Below, piece by piece: positions 26,353-34,971 of a DNA stretch of 64,000 nucleotides. The stretch comes from SIG307 sp964609025. GTDB lineage: Bacteria; Bacillota; Clostridia; Lachnospirales; Lachnospiraceae. Both the position numbers and the translations under genes were made by a program. The notes beneath the pieces are model-generated. The model saw nothing but the letters and a program-made list of their open reading frames with translations, had not been told where the DNA came from and made no database searches. The stretch lies in NCBI GenBank assembly GCA_964609025.1, contig CAZSQM010000011.1, forward strand, positions 23,915 through 87,914, read 5' to 3'. Every line of letters starts with the position of its first letter. The stretch's first letter is position 1.

Positions 26353-27786
26353 ATGGCAAACGACAAAAAAATGGTAGAAGCGATTACCTCGATGGAGGAA
26401 GATTTCGCACAATGGTACACGGACATCGTGAAGAAGGCAGAGCTTGTAGAGTATTCCGGCATTAAGGGATGTATGATTATCCGGCCGGCGGGCTATGCCA
26501 TCTGGGAACTGATTCAGAAGGAGTTGGATCGCCGCTTTAAGGAAACCGGCGTGGAGAATGTTTACATGCCGATGTTTATTCCGGAGAGTCTGTTAAACAA
26601 AGAAAAGGACCATGTAGAGGGCTTTGCGCCGGAGGTGGCATGGGTAACTCACGGCGGCGGCGAGAAGCTGCAGGAGCGTATGTGTGTGCGCCCGACATCG
26701 GAAACGCTGTTTTGCGATTTTTATGCAAAAATTATCAGTTCTTACCGCGATTTGCCGAAGGTATATAACCAGTGGTGTTCGGTGGTGCGTTGGGAGAAGA
26801 CGACAAGACCGTTCCTGCGTTCTATGGAGTTTTTGTGGCAGGAGGGCCATACCGCGCATGCAACCGCAGAGGAAGCAGAGGAAAGAACCATTCAGATGTT
26901 AAACCTGTATGCGGACTTCTGCGAGGAGGTGCTTGCCATTCCGATGGTACGCGGAAGAAAGACCGATAAGGAAAAGTTTGCGGGAGCAGAGGCAACCTAC
27001 ACCATCGAGGCGCTGATGCATGACGGAAAGGCATTGCAGTCCGGTACGAGCCATAATTTCGGCAGCGGCTTTGCAAAAGCATTCGGTATCCAGTATACGG
27101 ATAAGGAGAATAAGTTACAGTACGTTCACCAGACTTCGTGGGGCATGACGACCCGTCTGATTGGTGCGGTGATTATGGTACACGGCGATAACAGCGGTCT
27201 GGTGCTTCCGCCGGCAATCGCTCCGATTCAGGCAGTTATTATTCCGGTGCGTCAGGATAAGGAAGGTGTACTCGAGAAGGCATATGAGTTAGGGACTATG
27301 TTAAAGGGCTTCCGCGTGAAGGTAGACGATTCCGACAAGTCACCGGGCTGGAAGTTTGCGGAGCATGAGATGCGCGGCGTGCCGCTCCGTATCGAAATCG
27401 GACCGAAGGATATCGAGGCAAATCAGGCAGTCATTGCAAGACGTGATACCGGCGAAAAGGTAAAGGTTTCCCTGGATGAGCTGGAAGCAAAGGTAGGCGA
27501 ACTGCTGAACGTGATGCAGAAGGAAATGTTAGAGCGTGCAAGAGCCCATCGTGACGCACATACCTATACCGCGACGAATCTGGAGGAGATGTTAGAGATT
27601 GCCGCCAACAAGTCCGGATTTATCAAGGCAATGTGGTGCGGCGACGTTGCCTGCGAGGATGCCTTAAAGGAAAAGGCAGGCGTTACCTCCCGCTGTATGC
27701 CGTTTGCACAGGAGGAGGTTGCAAAGACCTGCGTTTGCTGCGGTAAGCCGGCGAAGACCCTTGTTTATTGGGGAAAGGCGTACTAA
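26353..27786 (+). CDS. proS: Proline--tRNA ligase (short, ProS type 3)
   Basis: A 477-residue class II synthetase of the short, archaeal/eukaryote-like type, which lacks the inserted editing domain of the long bacterial ProRS. Motif 2 is WEKTTRPFLRSMEFLWQEGHTA, and the core ends in the class II motif 3 around GVPLRIEIGP and anticodon-binding domain from about residue 285. The zinc-binding-like C-terminal domain contains CVCCGKPAKTLVYWGKAY, typical of this type. It charges tRNA-Pro. Expression should be controlled by proline tRNA charging through the T-box upstream. ATG follows AAAGGAGGAAAGAAA. Confidence 0.96.
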   Translation: MANDKKMVEAITSMEEDFAQWYTDIVKKAELVEYSGIKGCMIIRPAGYAIWELIQKELDRRFKETGVENVYMPMFIPESLLNKEKDHVEGFAPEVAWVTHGGGEKLQERMCVRPTSETLFCDFYAKIISSYRDLPKVYNQWCSVVRWEKTTRPFLRSMEFLWQEGHTAHATAEEAEERTIQMLNLYADFCEEVLAIPMVRGRKTDKEKFAGAEATYTIEALMHDGKALQSGTSHNFGSGFAKAFGIQYTDKENKLQYVHQTSWGMTTRLIGAVIMVHGDNSGLVLPPAIAPIQAVIIPVRQDKEGVLEKAYELGTMLKGFRVKVDDSDKSPGWKFAEHEMRGVPLRIEIGPKDIEANQAVIARRDTGEKVKVSLDELEAKVGELLNVMQKEMLERARAHRDAHTYTATNLEEMLEIAANKSGFIKAMWCGDVACEDALKEKAGVTSRCMPFAQEEVAKTCVCCGKPAKTLVYWGKAY

Positions 27787-27815
27787 GAAGCTGCGGAAAC
27801 GCAAGCGGTTAAAAC

Positions 27816-27844
27816 TTGACAAAAGGCCGCTTTCATGCTAGTAT
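27816..27844 (+). promoter_or_regulatory. SigA promoter of the amino acid ABC transporter
   Basis: A perfect TTGACA and TAGTAT are spaced by 17 bases, about 113 bases before the lipoprotein start. No clear regulatory structure is seen in that leader. Confidence 0.75.
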
Positions 27845-27956
27845 GGTAAAATGTTAGAGCGGCTTCTGCTTATTAGCACTTTACCGAAAAGAAGTGACAA
27901 ACGGCAGGTGCCGGGAAGCGGCTAAAAAAGTATCTAATAAAAAGGAGAAAATAAGA

Positions 27957-28757
27957 ATGAAGAAGAAAATTGCATTATTATTAACGGCTGTTCTGTGTCT
28001 GTCCGTGTTTGCAGGTTGCGGCGGCAAGAAAACCGATCTTGCTTATATTAAAGATAAGGGCGAGATGGTTATGGGTATCACGCTGTATGAGCCGATGAAT
28101 TACTATGACGAGAGCGGCAATCTGATTGGTTTTGAAACCGAGTTTGCAACCGCGGTCTGCGAGAAGCTGGGCGTAGAGCCGAAGTTCCAGATTATCGATT
28201 GGGACCAGAAGGAGAGCGAGTTAAAGTCTAAGACCATCGACTGTATCTGGAACGGTCTTACCGTAACCGAGGAACGTAAGGAGAATATGGCGTTTTCTAC
28301 CGCCTATATCAGCAATCGTCAGGTAGCGATTATCCGTAAGGCAGACGCTGAAAAGTACACCACGGCCGAGAACATGGCAGGCGCAAAAATGATTGCGGAG
28401 AACGGTTCCGCCGGCGAAACTGCAATTAAGGCCGACGCCGTACTTTCCAAGAACGAATACATAGCAGCTGCCGCACAGAAGGATGCGCTTCTTGAGGTTA
28501 AGGCAGGAACTTCGGACATCGCGGTGTTAGATTACATCATGGCGAAGGCAGTCATCCGCGATGATAACGATTACAGCGATTTAATGATTGTTGAGGAGTT
28601 ACAGCTGACTCCGGAGGAATATGCAATCGGTCTCCGTTTAGAGGATAAGGAGCTGTTGGCAAGAATCAATGAAATTATTGACGAGCTGGTGGAGGACGGT
28701 ACGATGGCAGAGCTTGCGGCAAAGTATGATTTGACCGAGAATCTGGCATTTAAGTAA
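27957..28757 (+). CDS. Amino acid ABC transporter substrate-binding lipoprotein
   Basis: A 266-residue binding protein of the polar amino acid (family 3) type. The signal MKKKIALLLTAVLCLSVFAGC ends in a lipobox with the cysteine near residue 21. The mature part shows MGITLYEPMNYYDESGNLIGFETE and the WDQKESELKSKTIDCIWNGLT region, conserved in glutamine/cystine/arginine binding proteins. ATG at 27957, after AAAGGAG, is preferred over an in-frame start 63 bases upstream because the signal begins there. The permease and ATPase genes follow directly. The amino acid carried is not evident. Confidence 0.92.
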   Translation: MKKKIALLLTAVLCLSVFAGCGGKKTDLAYIKDKGEMVMGITLYEPMNYYDESGNLIGFETEFATAVCEKLGVEPKFQIIDWDQKESELKSKTIDCIWNGLTVTEERKENMAFSTAYISNRQVAIIRKADAEKYTTAENMAGAKMIAENGSAGETAIKADAVLSKNEYIAAAAQKDALLEVKAGTSDIAVLDYIMAKAVIRDDNDYSDLMIVEELQLTPEEYAIGLRLEDKELLARINEIIDELVEDGTMAELAAKYDLTENLAFK

Positions 28758-28785
28758 GAGACATCCCCAAAGGAGAAGGTAGGCT

Positions 28786-29433
28786 ATGTCATTTATTGAC
28801 GTTACGATGCAGTTGTTGGACGGCTTTAAGATAACAATGCTGCTTTTTGCGGTGACGCTCCTCGGAGCGATTCCGTTAGGCCTTGTCATCACGTTTGGGT
28901 CTATGTCCAAAATCAAGCCGCTTCGCTGGTTGACGAGAACATTTGTCTGGATTATCCGCGGAACGCCGCTTATGCTGCAGATTATTCTTGTGTTTTATGG
29001 TCCGGGATTGATTTTCGGGGCGAGGGCGCTGCCGCGTATGACGGCGGTGCTCCTTGCTTTCATTATCAATTATGCGGCGTATTTCTCGGAAATTTACCGG
29101 GGCGGAATCGAAAGCATTCCGACGGGACAGTACGAGGCGGGACAGGTGCTCGGAATGACAAAGCGCCAGATTTTCTTTAAAGTAGTTTTGTTTCAGGTCG
29201 TCAAGCGGATTGTACCTGCCATGGGAAATGAAATCATTACTCTGGTAAAGGATACGTCTCTGGCCCGTGTTATTTCCGTAGTAGAGCTGGTAAAGGCTGC
29301 ACAGGATATTGTCGGCTTAAAGGGAATCATCTGGCCGATTTTCTATATCGGTGCGTTCTATCTGTTGGTTTCCGGCGCATTAACCATACTGTTTGACCGG
29401 ATTGAAAAGAAAATGGATTATTATAAGGGATAG
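28786..29433 (+). CDS. Amino acid ABC transporter permease, HisM/GlnP-like
   Basis: A 215-residue inner membrane permease with about five helices. It carries the family segments IRGTPLMLQI (near residue 63) and the EAA loop IPTGQYEAGQVLGMTKRQIFFKVVLFQ, which contacts the ATPase. It pairs with the lipoprotein upstream (28 bases) and the ATPase downstream (4 bases after its stop). Two copies, or a heterodimer with another permease, form the channel; only one permease gene is present, so a homodimer is expected. Confidence 0.94.
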   Translation: MSFIDVTMQLLDGFKITMLLFAVTLLGAIPLGLVITFGSMSKIKPLRWLTRTFVWIIRGTPLMLQIILVFYGPGLIFGARALPRMTAVLLAFIINYAAYFSEIYRGGIESIPTGQYEAGQVLGMTKRQIFFKVVLFQVVKRIVPAMGNEIITLVKDTSLARVISVVELVKAAQDIVGLKGIIWPIFYIGAFYLLVSGALTILFDRIEKKMDYYKG

Positions 29434-29437
29434 CAAA

Positions 29438-30238
29438 ATGGCGGTATTGGAAGTAAAAAACATTAGAAAAAGCTTTGACGGCGAAGAAGTGTTAAAGGGA
29501 ATTGACTTCGTGATGGAAAAGGGCGAAGTGTTGGCGATTATCGGTTCTTCGGGAAGCGGAAAAACAACGCTTTTACGGTGTCTGAACTTTCTGGTGACGC
29601 CGGATGAAGGGCAGATTTTCGTAAACGGTGAGTGCATTTTTGACGCAGAAGATACGAAACAGGCAAAGGAGAAAGAAATCCGTGAAAAGCGCCTGCATTT
29701 CGGGCTTGTGTTTCAGTCCTTTAATTTGTTTCCGCAGTACAATGTATTGCAGAATGTGACGCTTGCGGCAGAGCTTCAGGTAAAAGAGGAGTTAAAGGCG
29801 CGCAAGGCGTCAAAACAGGAAAAGAAGGAAGCGCTTGCGGCTGTGACCGAGCGTGCGATGCAGCTTTTGTCACAGGTAGGGCTTTCGGAAAAGCAGAACG
29901 CGTATCCCTGCGAGCTTTCCGGCGGACAGCAGCAGCGTGCCGCAATCGCAAGGGCCCTGGCGCTCAACCCGAATATTCTCTGCTTTGACGAGCCAACCAG
30001 TGCGCTGGACCCGGCACTCACAGGAGAGGTGCTTCGTGTCATCCGCGGCTTAAAGTCTTCGGAGCGTACCATGATTGTCGTGACCCACGAGATGGAGTTT
30101 GCAAGAAGGGTGGCGGACAAGGTAATTTACATGGCGGACGGCGTTATCGAGGAATGCGGCGAGCCGGAGCAGATATTTACGAATCCGCAGAGCGAGAAGC
30201 TGAAGGCGTTTTTGCGAAATGCGGAAAAAGGACTGTAA
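29438..30238 (+). CDS. Amino acid ABC transporter ATP-binding protein, GlnQ-like
   Basis: A 266-residue ATPase with Walker A GSSGSGKTT (about residues 34-42), Q-loop FQSFNLFPQ, signature LSGGQQQR, Walker B ILCFDEPTSALDP and the switch histidine in VVTHEMEF. A charged insertion (KEELKARKASKQEKKEA, about 115-135) between the Q loop and signature is longer than in GlnQ of model species. It powers uptake by the permease. ATG 29438 lies 4 bases after the permease stop; an in-frame start inside the permease gene is rejected. A terminator follows. Confidence 0.94.
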   Translation: MAVLEVKNIRKSFDGEEVLKGIDFVMEKGEVLAIIGSSGSGKTTLLRCLNFLVTPDEGQIFVNGECIFDAEDTKQAKEKEIREKRLHFGLVFQSFNLFPQYNVLQNVTLAAELQVKEELKARKASKQEKKEALAAVTERAMQLLSQVGLSEKQNAYPCELSGGQQQRAAIARALALNPNILCFDEPTSALDPALTGEVLRVIRGLKSSERTMIVVTHEMEFARRVADKVIYMADGVIEECGEPEQIFTNPQSEKLKAFLRNAEKGL

Positions 30239-30260
30239 GAGCGTAAAAGGAAAGAAATTA

Positions 30261-30302
30261 CAGCCTGCGGGAATCTATGGGATTCCGGCGGGCTGTTGTT
30301 TT
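30261..30302 (+). terminator. Terminator of the amino acid transporter operon
   Basis: CAGCC-TGCGGGAATC pairs with GGATTCC-GGCGGGCTG (one or two mismatches) and is followed by TTGTTTT. Confidence 0.85.
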
Positions 30303-30322
30303 ATAGGAAAGGAACGAGGCAG

Positions 30323-31207
30323 ATGGAAAAAGAGGAACGGAAGGCGAAGGCAAAGCTTTTGTTCGCAATGCTTATTTTTGGTTCAATCGGTGTTTTTATC
30401 CGTTTTATTCCGTTAGCCTCCGCATGGATTGCCTGTACGAGAGGGCTGGTCGGAACCGTGTTCCTGCTTCTGACAGCGGCACTTTCCGGAAAGCGTATGG
30501 ACAAAACTGCGGTGAAACGCAATCTCCTGCCGCTGTGCCTTTCCGGTGCGGCAATCGGCGTCAACTGGATTTTGTTGTTCGAGGCGTACCGCTATACGAC
30601 AGTGGCGGCGGCAACGCTGTGCTATTACATGGCACCGGTGTTTGTCATTGCGCTTTCACCGCTTGTTTTAAAGGAAAAACTGACGGCCGGGAAGGTGGCC
30701 TGCGTGTTGACGGCACTTCTCGGAATGTTGTTTGTATCCGGTATTTTGGAGGGCGGGGCGCCCAACGGCCTCAATGCGCGCGGAATCCTATTCGGACTCG
30801 GTGCGGCAGCCCTTTATGCAACGGTGATGCTTACGAACCGGTTTTTAAAGGAGATTTCCTCCTATGACAGTACGATATTGCAGTTGGGAATTGCGGCGGC
30901 TACGGTACTGCCGTATGCAATTACAACAAGCGGTTTGAAAGAATTTGCGGCCGTGTCCGTGCCGCAGACATTCTTGCTGCTTGCGGTCGGAATCGTGCAT
31001 ACGGGCGTTGCGTATCGGTTGTACTTCGGCAGTATGCAGAAGTTAAGCGCGCAGACTGTTGCGGTGTACAGCTATATTGACCCTGCGTTTGCCGTTGTGC
31101 TTTCCGTTGTTTTTTTGCGGGAGGAAACCGGAATTTACGGTATTCTGGGTGCGGTTTTGATACTTGGTTCCACGTTGCTTGGCGAGCGGAAAGGAAAAAG
31201 GGTGTAA
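30323..31207 (+). CDS. EamA/DMT-family transporter
   Basis: A 294-residue membrane protein with ten predicted helices arranged as two EamA repeats (about residues 8-140 and 150-290). Typical family features are the EAYRYTTVAAATLCYYMAPVF segment in the first half and KLSAQTVAVYSYIDPAFAVVLSVVFLREE at the end. It exports or imports a small metabolite, often an amino acid or purine-related compound; the substrate is unknown. ATG 30323 after GGAACGAGG is preferred over a start 27 bases upstream, which falls in the preceding terminator. Confidence 0.9.
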   Translation: MEKEERKAKAKLLFAMLIFGSIGVFIRFIPLASAWIACTRGLVGTVFLLLTAALSGKRMDKTAVKRNLLPLCLSGAAIGVNWILLFEAYRYTTVAAATLCYYMAPVFVIALSPLVLKEKLTAGKVACVLTALLGMLFVSGILEGGAPNGLNARGILFGLGAAALYATVMLTNRFLKEISSYDSTILQLGIAAATVLPYAITTSGLKEFAAVSVPQTFLLLAVGIVHTGVAYRLYFGSMQKLSAQTVAVYSYIDPAFAVVLSVVFLREETGIYGILGAVLILGSTLLGERKGKRV

Positions 31208-31224
31208 AGGTTTCCTAACACTGC

Positions 31225-31254
31225 TTGTTTTCCCTGTGTTTGGTATGTTAGAAT
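31225..31254 (+). promoter_or_regulatory. Candidate SigA promoter of the DUF1538-PII pair
   Basis: TTGTTT and TAGAAT are spaced by 18 bases, 34 bases before the TTG start of the next gene. Confidence 0.5.
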
Positions 31255-31288
31255 ACTATGTGGGGAAATGTAAACAGGAGGTGTCAGG

Positions 31289-32824
31289 TTGTTAAGAAAT
31301 AACAGAACGATTCTTCTTTTAAAGGTAAAGGAATCTATTTCATCCGTATTGCCGATTGCGGCAATTGTGTTTTTACTGTGCTTTTCGATTATTTCGGTTC
31401 CCACCGATTTACTGATGACTTTTGTATTCGGTGTGGTTATGCTGATTATCGGTATGGGGATGTTTACGCTGGGTGCCGACCTTTCCATGACTCCCGTGGG
31501 AGAACATATCGGTTCGGCGGTAACAAAGTCCAGAAAGCTTTGGTTTATTGTCCTGATGTGCTTTTTCGTAGGCGCGATTGTGACGATTTCCGAGCCGGAT
31601 TTGCAGGTGCTTGCGGAGCAGGTTCCGAATATTCCGAATGAGGTAATTGTGCTTTCGGTTGCGGGCGGCGTCGGTTTGTTTCTGGTGATTGCTATGCTCC
31701 GAATCCTTTTTAAATGGCGGCTGTCCTATCTGCTGATTTTCTTTTATGCGATTGTGTTTACGCTGGCTGTATTCGTGCCGAAGGAGTTTTTGGCGGTAGC
31801 GTTTGATTCCGGGGGTGTGACAACAGGACCGATGACGGTTCCGTTTATCATGGCGTTAGGCGTTGGTGTAGCCTCTATCCGAAGCGACAGTGACGCGGAG
31901 AATGACAGCTTCGGTCTGGTTGCGCTTTGCTCGGTGGGACCGATTCTTGCCGTTATGTTGCTGGGAATGTTTTTCCGGGCGGAGGGCGGTACCTATACGC
32001 CGGTAGAGATTCCGACGGTAGAAACTTCGAAGGATTTGTGGCGGCTGTTTTCCTCCGAGCTTCCGGCGTACATAGCGGAAGTCGCAAAAGCGCTTCTGCC
32101 GATTATTGCATTTTTTGCATTGTTTCAGCTTTTTAAGTTAAAGCTTAAAAAAGAAAATATTTTCCGTATCAGCGTGGGCTTTGTGTATACCTTTATCGGA
32201 CTGGTGCTGTTTTTATGTGGGGCGAATGTAGGCTTCATGACTGTGGGAAACTATATCGGCAGGCAGTTAGGAGCCCTTTCGTATAACTGGATTGTAATAC
32301 CGATCGGTATGGTAATTGGTTATTTTATTGTGGAGGCGGAACCTGCGGTGCATGTTTTGAATAAACAGGTGTATGAGATGACTTCCGGTTCCATTCCGCC
32401 GAAGGCGCTCAGCCGGAGCCTTTCCATCGGCGTGGCGTTTTCCGTTGGGCTATCCATGCTGCGTATTGTTGCAGGGCTTCCGATTATGTATTTTCTGATT
32501 CCGGGCTATCTGATTGCCATTGTGCTTTCGTTTTTTGTGCCGCCGATTTTTACCGCGATTGCATTTGATTCCGGCGGCGTTGCTTCGGGACCGATGACTG
32601 CGACGTTTTTGCTTCCGTTGTCCATCGGAGTGTGTACCGCATGCGGCGGGAATGTGGTTTCCAGCGCGTTCGGGGTAGTGGCGATGGTTGCCATGACGCC
32701 GCTTATTACGATTCAGCTGCTCGGGCTGATGTACCGTCTGAAATCCCGCAGGCACAGGGAACCGGTGGCTGCGGAGGCAATCGTCGACAATGAAATTTTT
32801 GAAATGGAGGGAAGCGATGAATAG
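31289..32824 (+). CDS. DUF1538-family membrane protein with two repeats
   Basis: A 511-residue membrane protein with 12 or more predicted helices. It consists of two homologous halves. The signature AFDSGGVTTGPMTVPF near residue 171 returns as AFDSGGVASGPMTATF near residue 425, each followed by a glycine-rich helix. This pattern matches DUF1538 proteins, whose function is not established; the repeat design suggests an inverted- or tandem-repeat transporter. The TTG start is supported by AGGAGGT five bases upstream. The end overlaps the start of a PII-like gene, so the two are translationally coupled and probably work together, as PII proteins often gate transporters. Confidence 0.82.
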   Translation: MLRNNRTILLLKVKESISSVLPIAAIVFLLCFSIISVPTDLLMTFVFGVVMLIIGMGMFTLGADLSMTPVGEHIGSAVTKSRKLWFIVLMCFFVGAIVTISEPDLQVLAEQVPNIPNEVIVLSVAGGVGLFLVIAMLRILFKWRLSYLLIFFYAIVFTLAVFVPKEFLAVAFDSGGVTTGPMTVPFIMALGVGVASIRSDSDAENDSFGLVALCSVGPILAVMLLGMFFRAEGGTYTPVEIPTVETSKDLWRLFSSELPAYIAEVAKALLPIIAFFALFQLFKLKLKKENIFRISVGFVYTFIGLVLFLCGANVGFMTVGNYIGRQLGALSYNWIVIPIGMVIGYFIVEAEPAVHVLNKQVYEMTSGSIPPKALSRSLSIGVAFSVGLSMLRIVAGLPIMYFLIPGYLIAIVLSFFVPPIFTAIAFDSGGVASGPMTATFLLPLSIGVCTACGGNVVSSAFGVVAMVAMTPLITIQLLGLMYRLKSRRHREPVAAEAIVDNEIFEMEGSDE

Positions 32825-33509
32825 CTATTATATGGTGTTTGTGATAGTAAACCGCAGCTATGAGAAAGAATATGTAAAGTTTTTCCGGCAGAATAACATC
32901 ACCAGACTGACAGCAATGCTCGGGAACGGAACTGCCAGCAAAAGTATTCTGGATTATCTCGGAATTGAAAATAATGAAAAGGTAATTCTTCAGGCGGTTG
33001 TTGCAAACGGAATGGTTGCACCGCTGCTTTCCGGGCTTGTCAGCCGTATGGGGATTAATTTGCCGGGAACCGGAATCGCAATGTCAATCCCGGTGGAAAG
33101 TATTGCAGGAACTTCAAGTATGAAATATTTGACTGAGGGACAGGAAACCACAGCATCGGAGGAAGGTAAAATGAAGGAAGCAGTCTATTCGTTGATTACG
33201 GTAATTGCGGAAAAAGGCCGTTCGGACATGGTGATGGACGCTGCCAGAGAGGCGGGGGCAAAGGGCGGCACGGTCATCCATGCCAAAGGAACCGGAAAAG
33301 AGTCGGAAGCAAAGTTTTTCGGCGTTTCCATTACGCCGGAAAAGGAATTGATTTATATTGCGACAAGAAAGTCGGACAAAGGCGATATTATGCGTGCCAT
33401 TATGGAAAAGGCGGGACCGCATACCGACGCAAAGGCGGTAGTGTTCTCGCTGCCGGTGGAGGATATTGTGGGACTGACCGCTTTAATGGATGAGAAAACG
33501 GAGGAATAG
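32817..33509 (+). CDS. Tandem PII-like regulatory protein
   Basis: A 230-residue protein made of two ferredoxin-like PII-type domains (about residues 1-105 and 128-228). Each has a long flexible loop region, and each ends with a similar VESIAG / VEDIVG segment. The C-terminal half AGAKGGTVIHAKGTG closely resembles the T-loop entry of GlnK-type PII proteins. A canonical uridylylation tyrosine is not evident. ATG 32817 lies inside the end of the DUF1538 gene with GGAGGG upstream, giving an 8-base overlap. I infer that it senses a nucleotide or metabolite and controls that membrane protein. Confidence 0.8.
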   Translation: MNSYYMVFVIVNRSYEKEYVKFFRQNNITRLTAMLGNGTASKSILDYLGIENNEKVILQAVVANGMVAPLLSGLVSRMGINLPGTGIAMSIPVESIAGTSSMKYLTEGQETTASEEGKMKEAVYSLITVIAEKGRSDMVMDAAREAGAKGGTVIHAKGTGKESEAKFFGVSITPEKELIYIATRKSDKGDIMRAIMEKAGPHTDAKAVVFSLPVEDIVGLTALMDEKTEE

Positions 33510-33531
33510 CTGTATTTGTGCCGCTTTCCGG

Positions 33532-34746
33532 TTATTTGCGGGGGCCGAGATCCGGCTCCGAATCCAAAAAGCAGGCGCGTTTTAAGGCAGAGTCTCCGTA
33601 GCGGGTGCGAATCCGGTCCACGGCGGCGTTTAGTTTGGAGAGCTTTTCCCGCTTTTCGGAGTCAAACAGGTCGTACTGGAAGCAGTCCTCCTCCGTAACG
33701 TGACCGGTGGAAACACCGAGAAGCCGAATCGGAGAGCCGTCCCAAAGCTCGTAAAAGAGCTTCCGGGCAACGGAGTAAAGCTGTTCCGTAGTGTTGTCCG
33801 GAGCGGGGAGCTGTTGCTGTCTGCTGTGGCTTTGAAAAGAGGAGTCCTTGATTGTAACGGATACCATGGAAACGTAGGCGCGGTCCGCACGGATACGCGC
33901 CCCTACTTTTTCGCAGAGGGCAAGCAGGACGCGCTCCGCGGCGGCGCCGTTGGTCAAATCTGCCGGAAGGGTGGTGGAGTTGCCGTAGCCCTTTGGCGCG
34001 GCCTGCTCCGCGGCAACCGGCGTAGGGTCGATGCCGTTGGCAAGGTCGTGGATAAAGCTGCCCTGCTTTTTTAAGTGGGCGGTAAGAACCGCAGGGTCCG
34101 TACGGGCAAGCTCCCCTACGGTGCGGATGCCTAACGTATGCAGGCGCTCCGCGGTGGAACGTCCCACATATAATAAATCGCCGACCGGAAGCGGCCAGAG
34201 CTTTGTCTTGATTTCTTCCGGGAACAGGGTGTGAACCAGGTCCGGCTTTTTAAAGTCGGAGGCAATCTTTGCCAGAAGGCGGTTGGAAGACACGCCGATA
34301 TTTACCGTAAAACCAAGCTCCTCCCGGACTTGGTCTTTTATTTTGTGAGCAAAGTCTACTAAGGAACCGTACAGTCCCTCGGTGCCGGTCATGTCGCAGA
34401 AGGCTTCGTCGATGCTGAACTGCTCCACGACCGGAGCATAACGCTGCAAAAGCTCAATAAATGCGCGGGAGCGGCGTACATACAGAGAAAAGTCCGGCTT
34501 TGCGATAAAAAGTCCGGGGCACTTTTGAAGCGCCTTTACAATCGGCTCCCCGGTAACAATACCGAATTGCTTTGCCGGAATGGACTTTGCCAGAACAATG
34601 CCGTGGCGCTTGTCGATATCGCCGCCGATAACGGCGGGAATTTCGCGCAGGTCAACGCTTTCGCCCAGATCGTGCAGACGATGCTGCGCCTCCCAGCTTA
34701 AGAAAGCGGAATTAACGTCAATGTGGTAAATGACCGGGTTTGCCAT
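33532..34746 (-). CDS. dinB: Y-family DNA polymerase (Pol IV-like)
   Basis: A 404-residue error-prone translesion polymerase on the minus strand. The N-terminal catalytic motif is IYHIDVNSAFLSWEA, where IDVNSAF holds the first metal-binding aspartate and a Tyr/Phe steric gate region. The second acidic site is QFSIDEAFCDMT. A helix-hairpin-helix region (VGRSTAERLHTLGIRTVGELA) and the little-finger domain follow. It copies past damaged bases. A clear SOS (LexA) box lies between its promoter and its start. The gene converges with the PII-like gene, leaving a gap of only 22 bases. Confidence 0.93.
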   Translation of the reverse strand: MANPVIYHIDVNSAFLSWEAQHRLHDLGESVDLREIPAVIGGDIDKRHGIVLAKSIPAKQFGIVTGEPIVKALQKCPGLFIAKPDFSLYVRRSRAFIELLQRYAPVVEQFSIDEAFCDMTGTEGLYGSLVDFAHKIKDQVREELGFTVNIGVSSNRLLAKIASDFKKPDLVHTLFPEEIKTKLWPLPVGDLLYVGRSTAERLHTLGIRTVGELARTDPAVLTAHLKKQGSFIHDLANGIDPTPVAAEQAAPKGYGNSTTLPADLTNGAAAERVLLALCEKVGARIRADRAYVSMVSVTIKDSSFQSHSRQQQLPAPDNTTEQLYSVARKLFYELWDGSPIRLLGVSTGHVTEEDCFQYDLFDSEKREKLSKLNAAVDRIRTRYGDSALKRACFLDSEPDLGPRK

Positions 34747-34781
34747 AGCGGGACTCCTTTCTTGCTCTTCAAAGAGAAACA

Positions 34782-34793
34782 GAACAAATGTTC
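34782..34793 (-). promoter_or_regulatory. LexA (SOS) box upstream of dinB
   Basis: GAACAAATGTTC is a perfect match to the Gram-positive SOS core GAAC-N4-GTTC. It lies just downstream of the dinB -10 element, where LexA would block transcription. Confidence 0.85.
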
Positions 34794-34799
34794 AACTTT

Positions 34800-34828
34800 A
34801 TTATAGCAGGGAAAGGACGGTTTGGCAA
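34800..34828 (-). promoter_or_regulatory. SigA promoter of dinB
   Basis: On the minus strand, TTGCCA (34828-34823) and TATAAT (34805-34800) are spaced by 17 bases. Confidence 0.82.
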
Positions 34829-34971
34829 GCGTGAATAGTTTTCCTTTTTTTACATATACTGTACCTGCAATTCGCAGCCGGGAGAAAAGCGCATTTGCCG
34901 CTGCGCGGAAACAATGCCCGCGGGAAGTACGCCCATTGCCCGGCGCAAAGAAAAGAAACGGAGGCAGGAAC

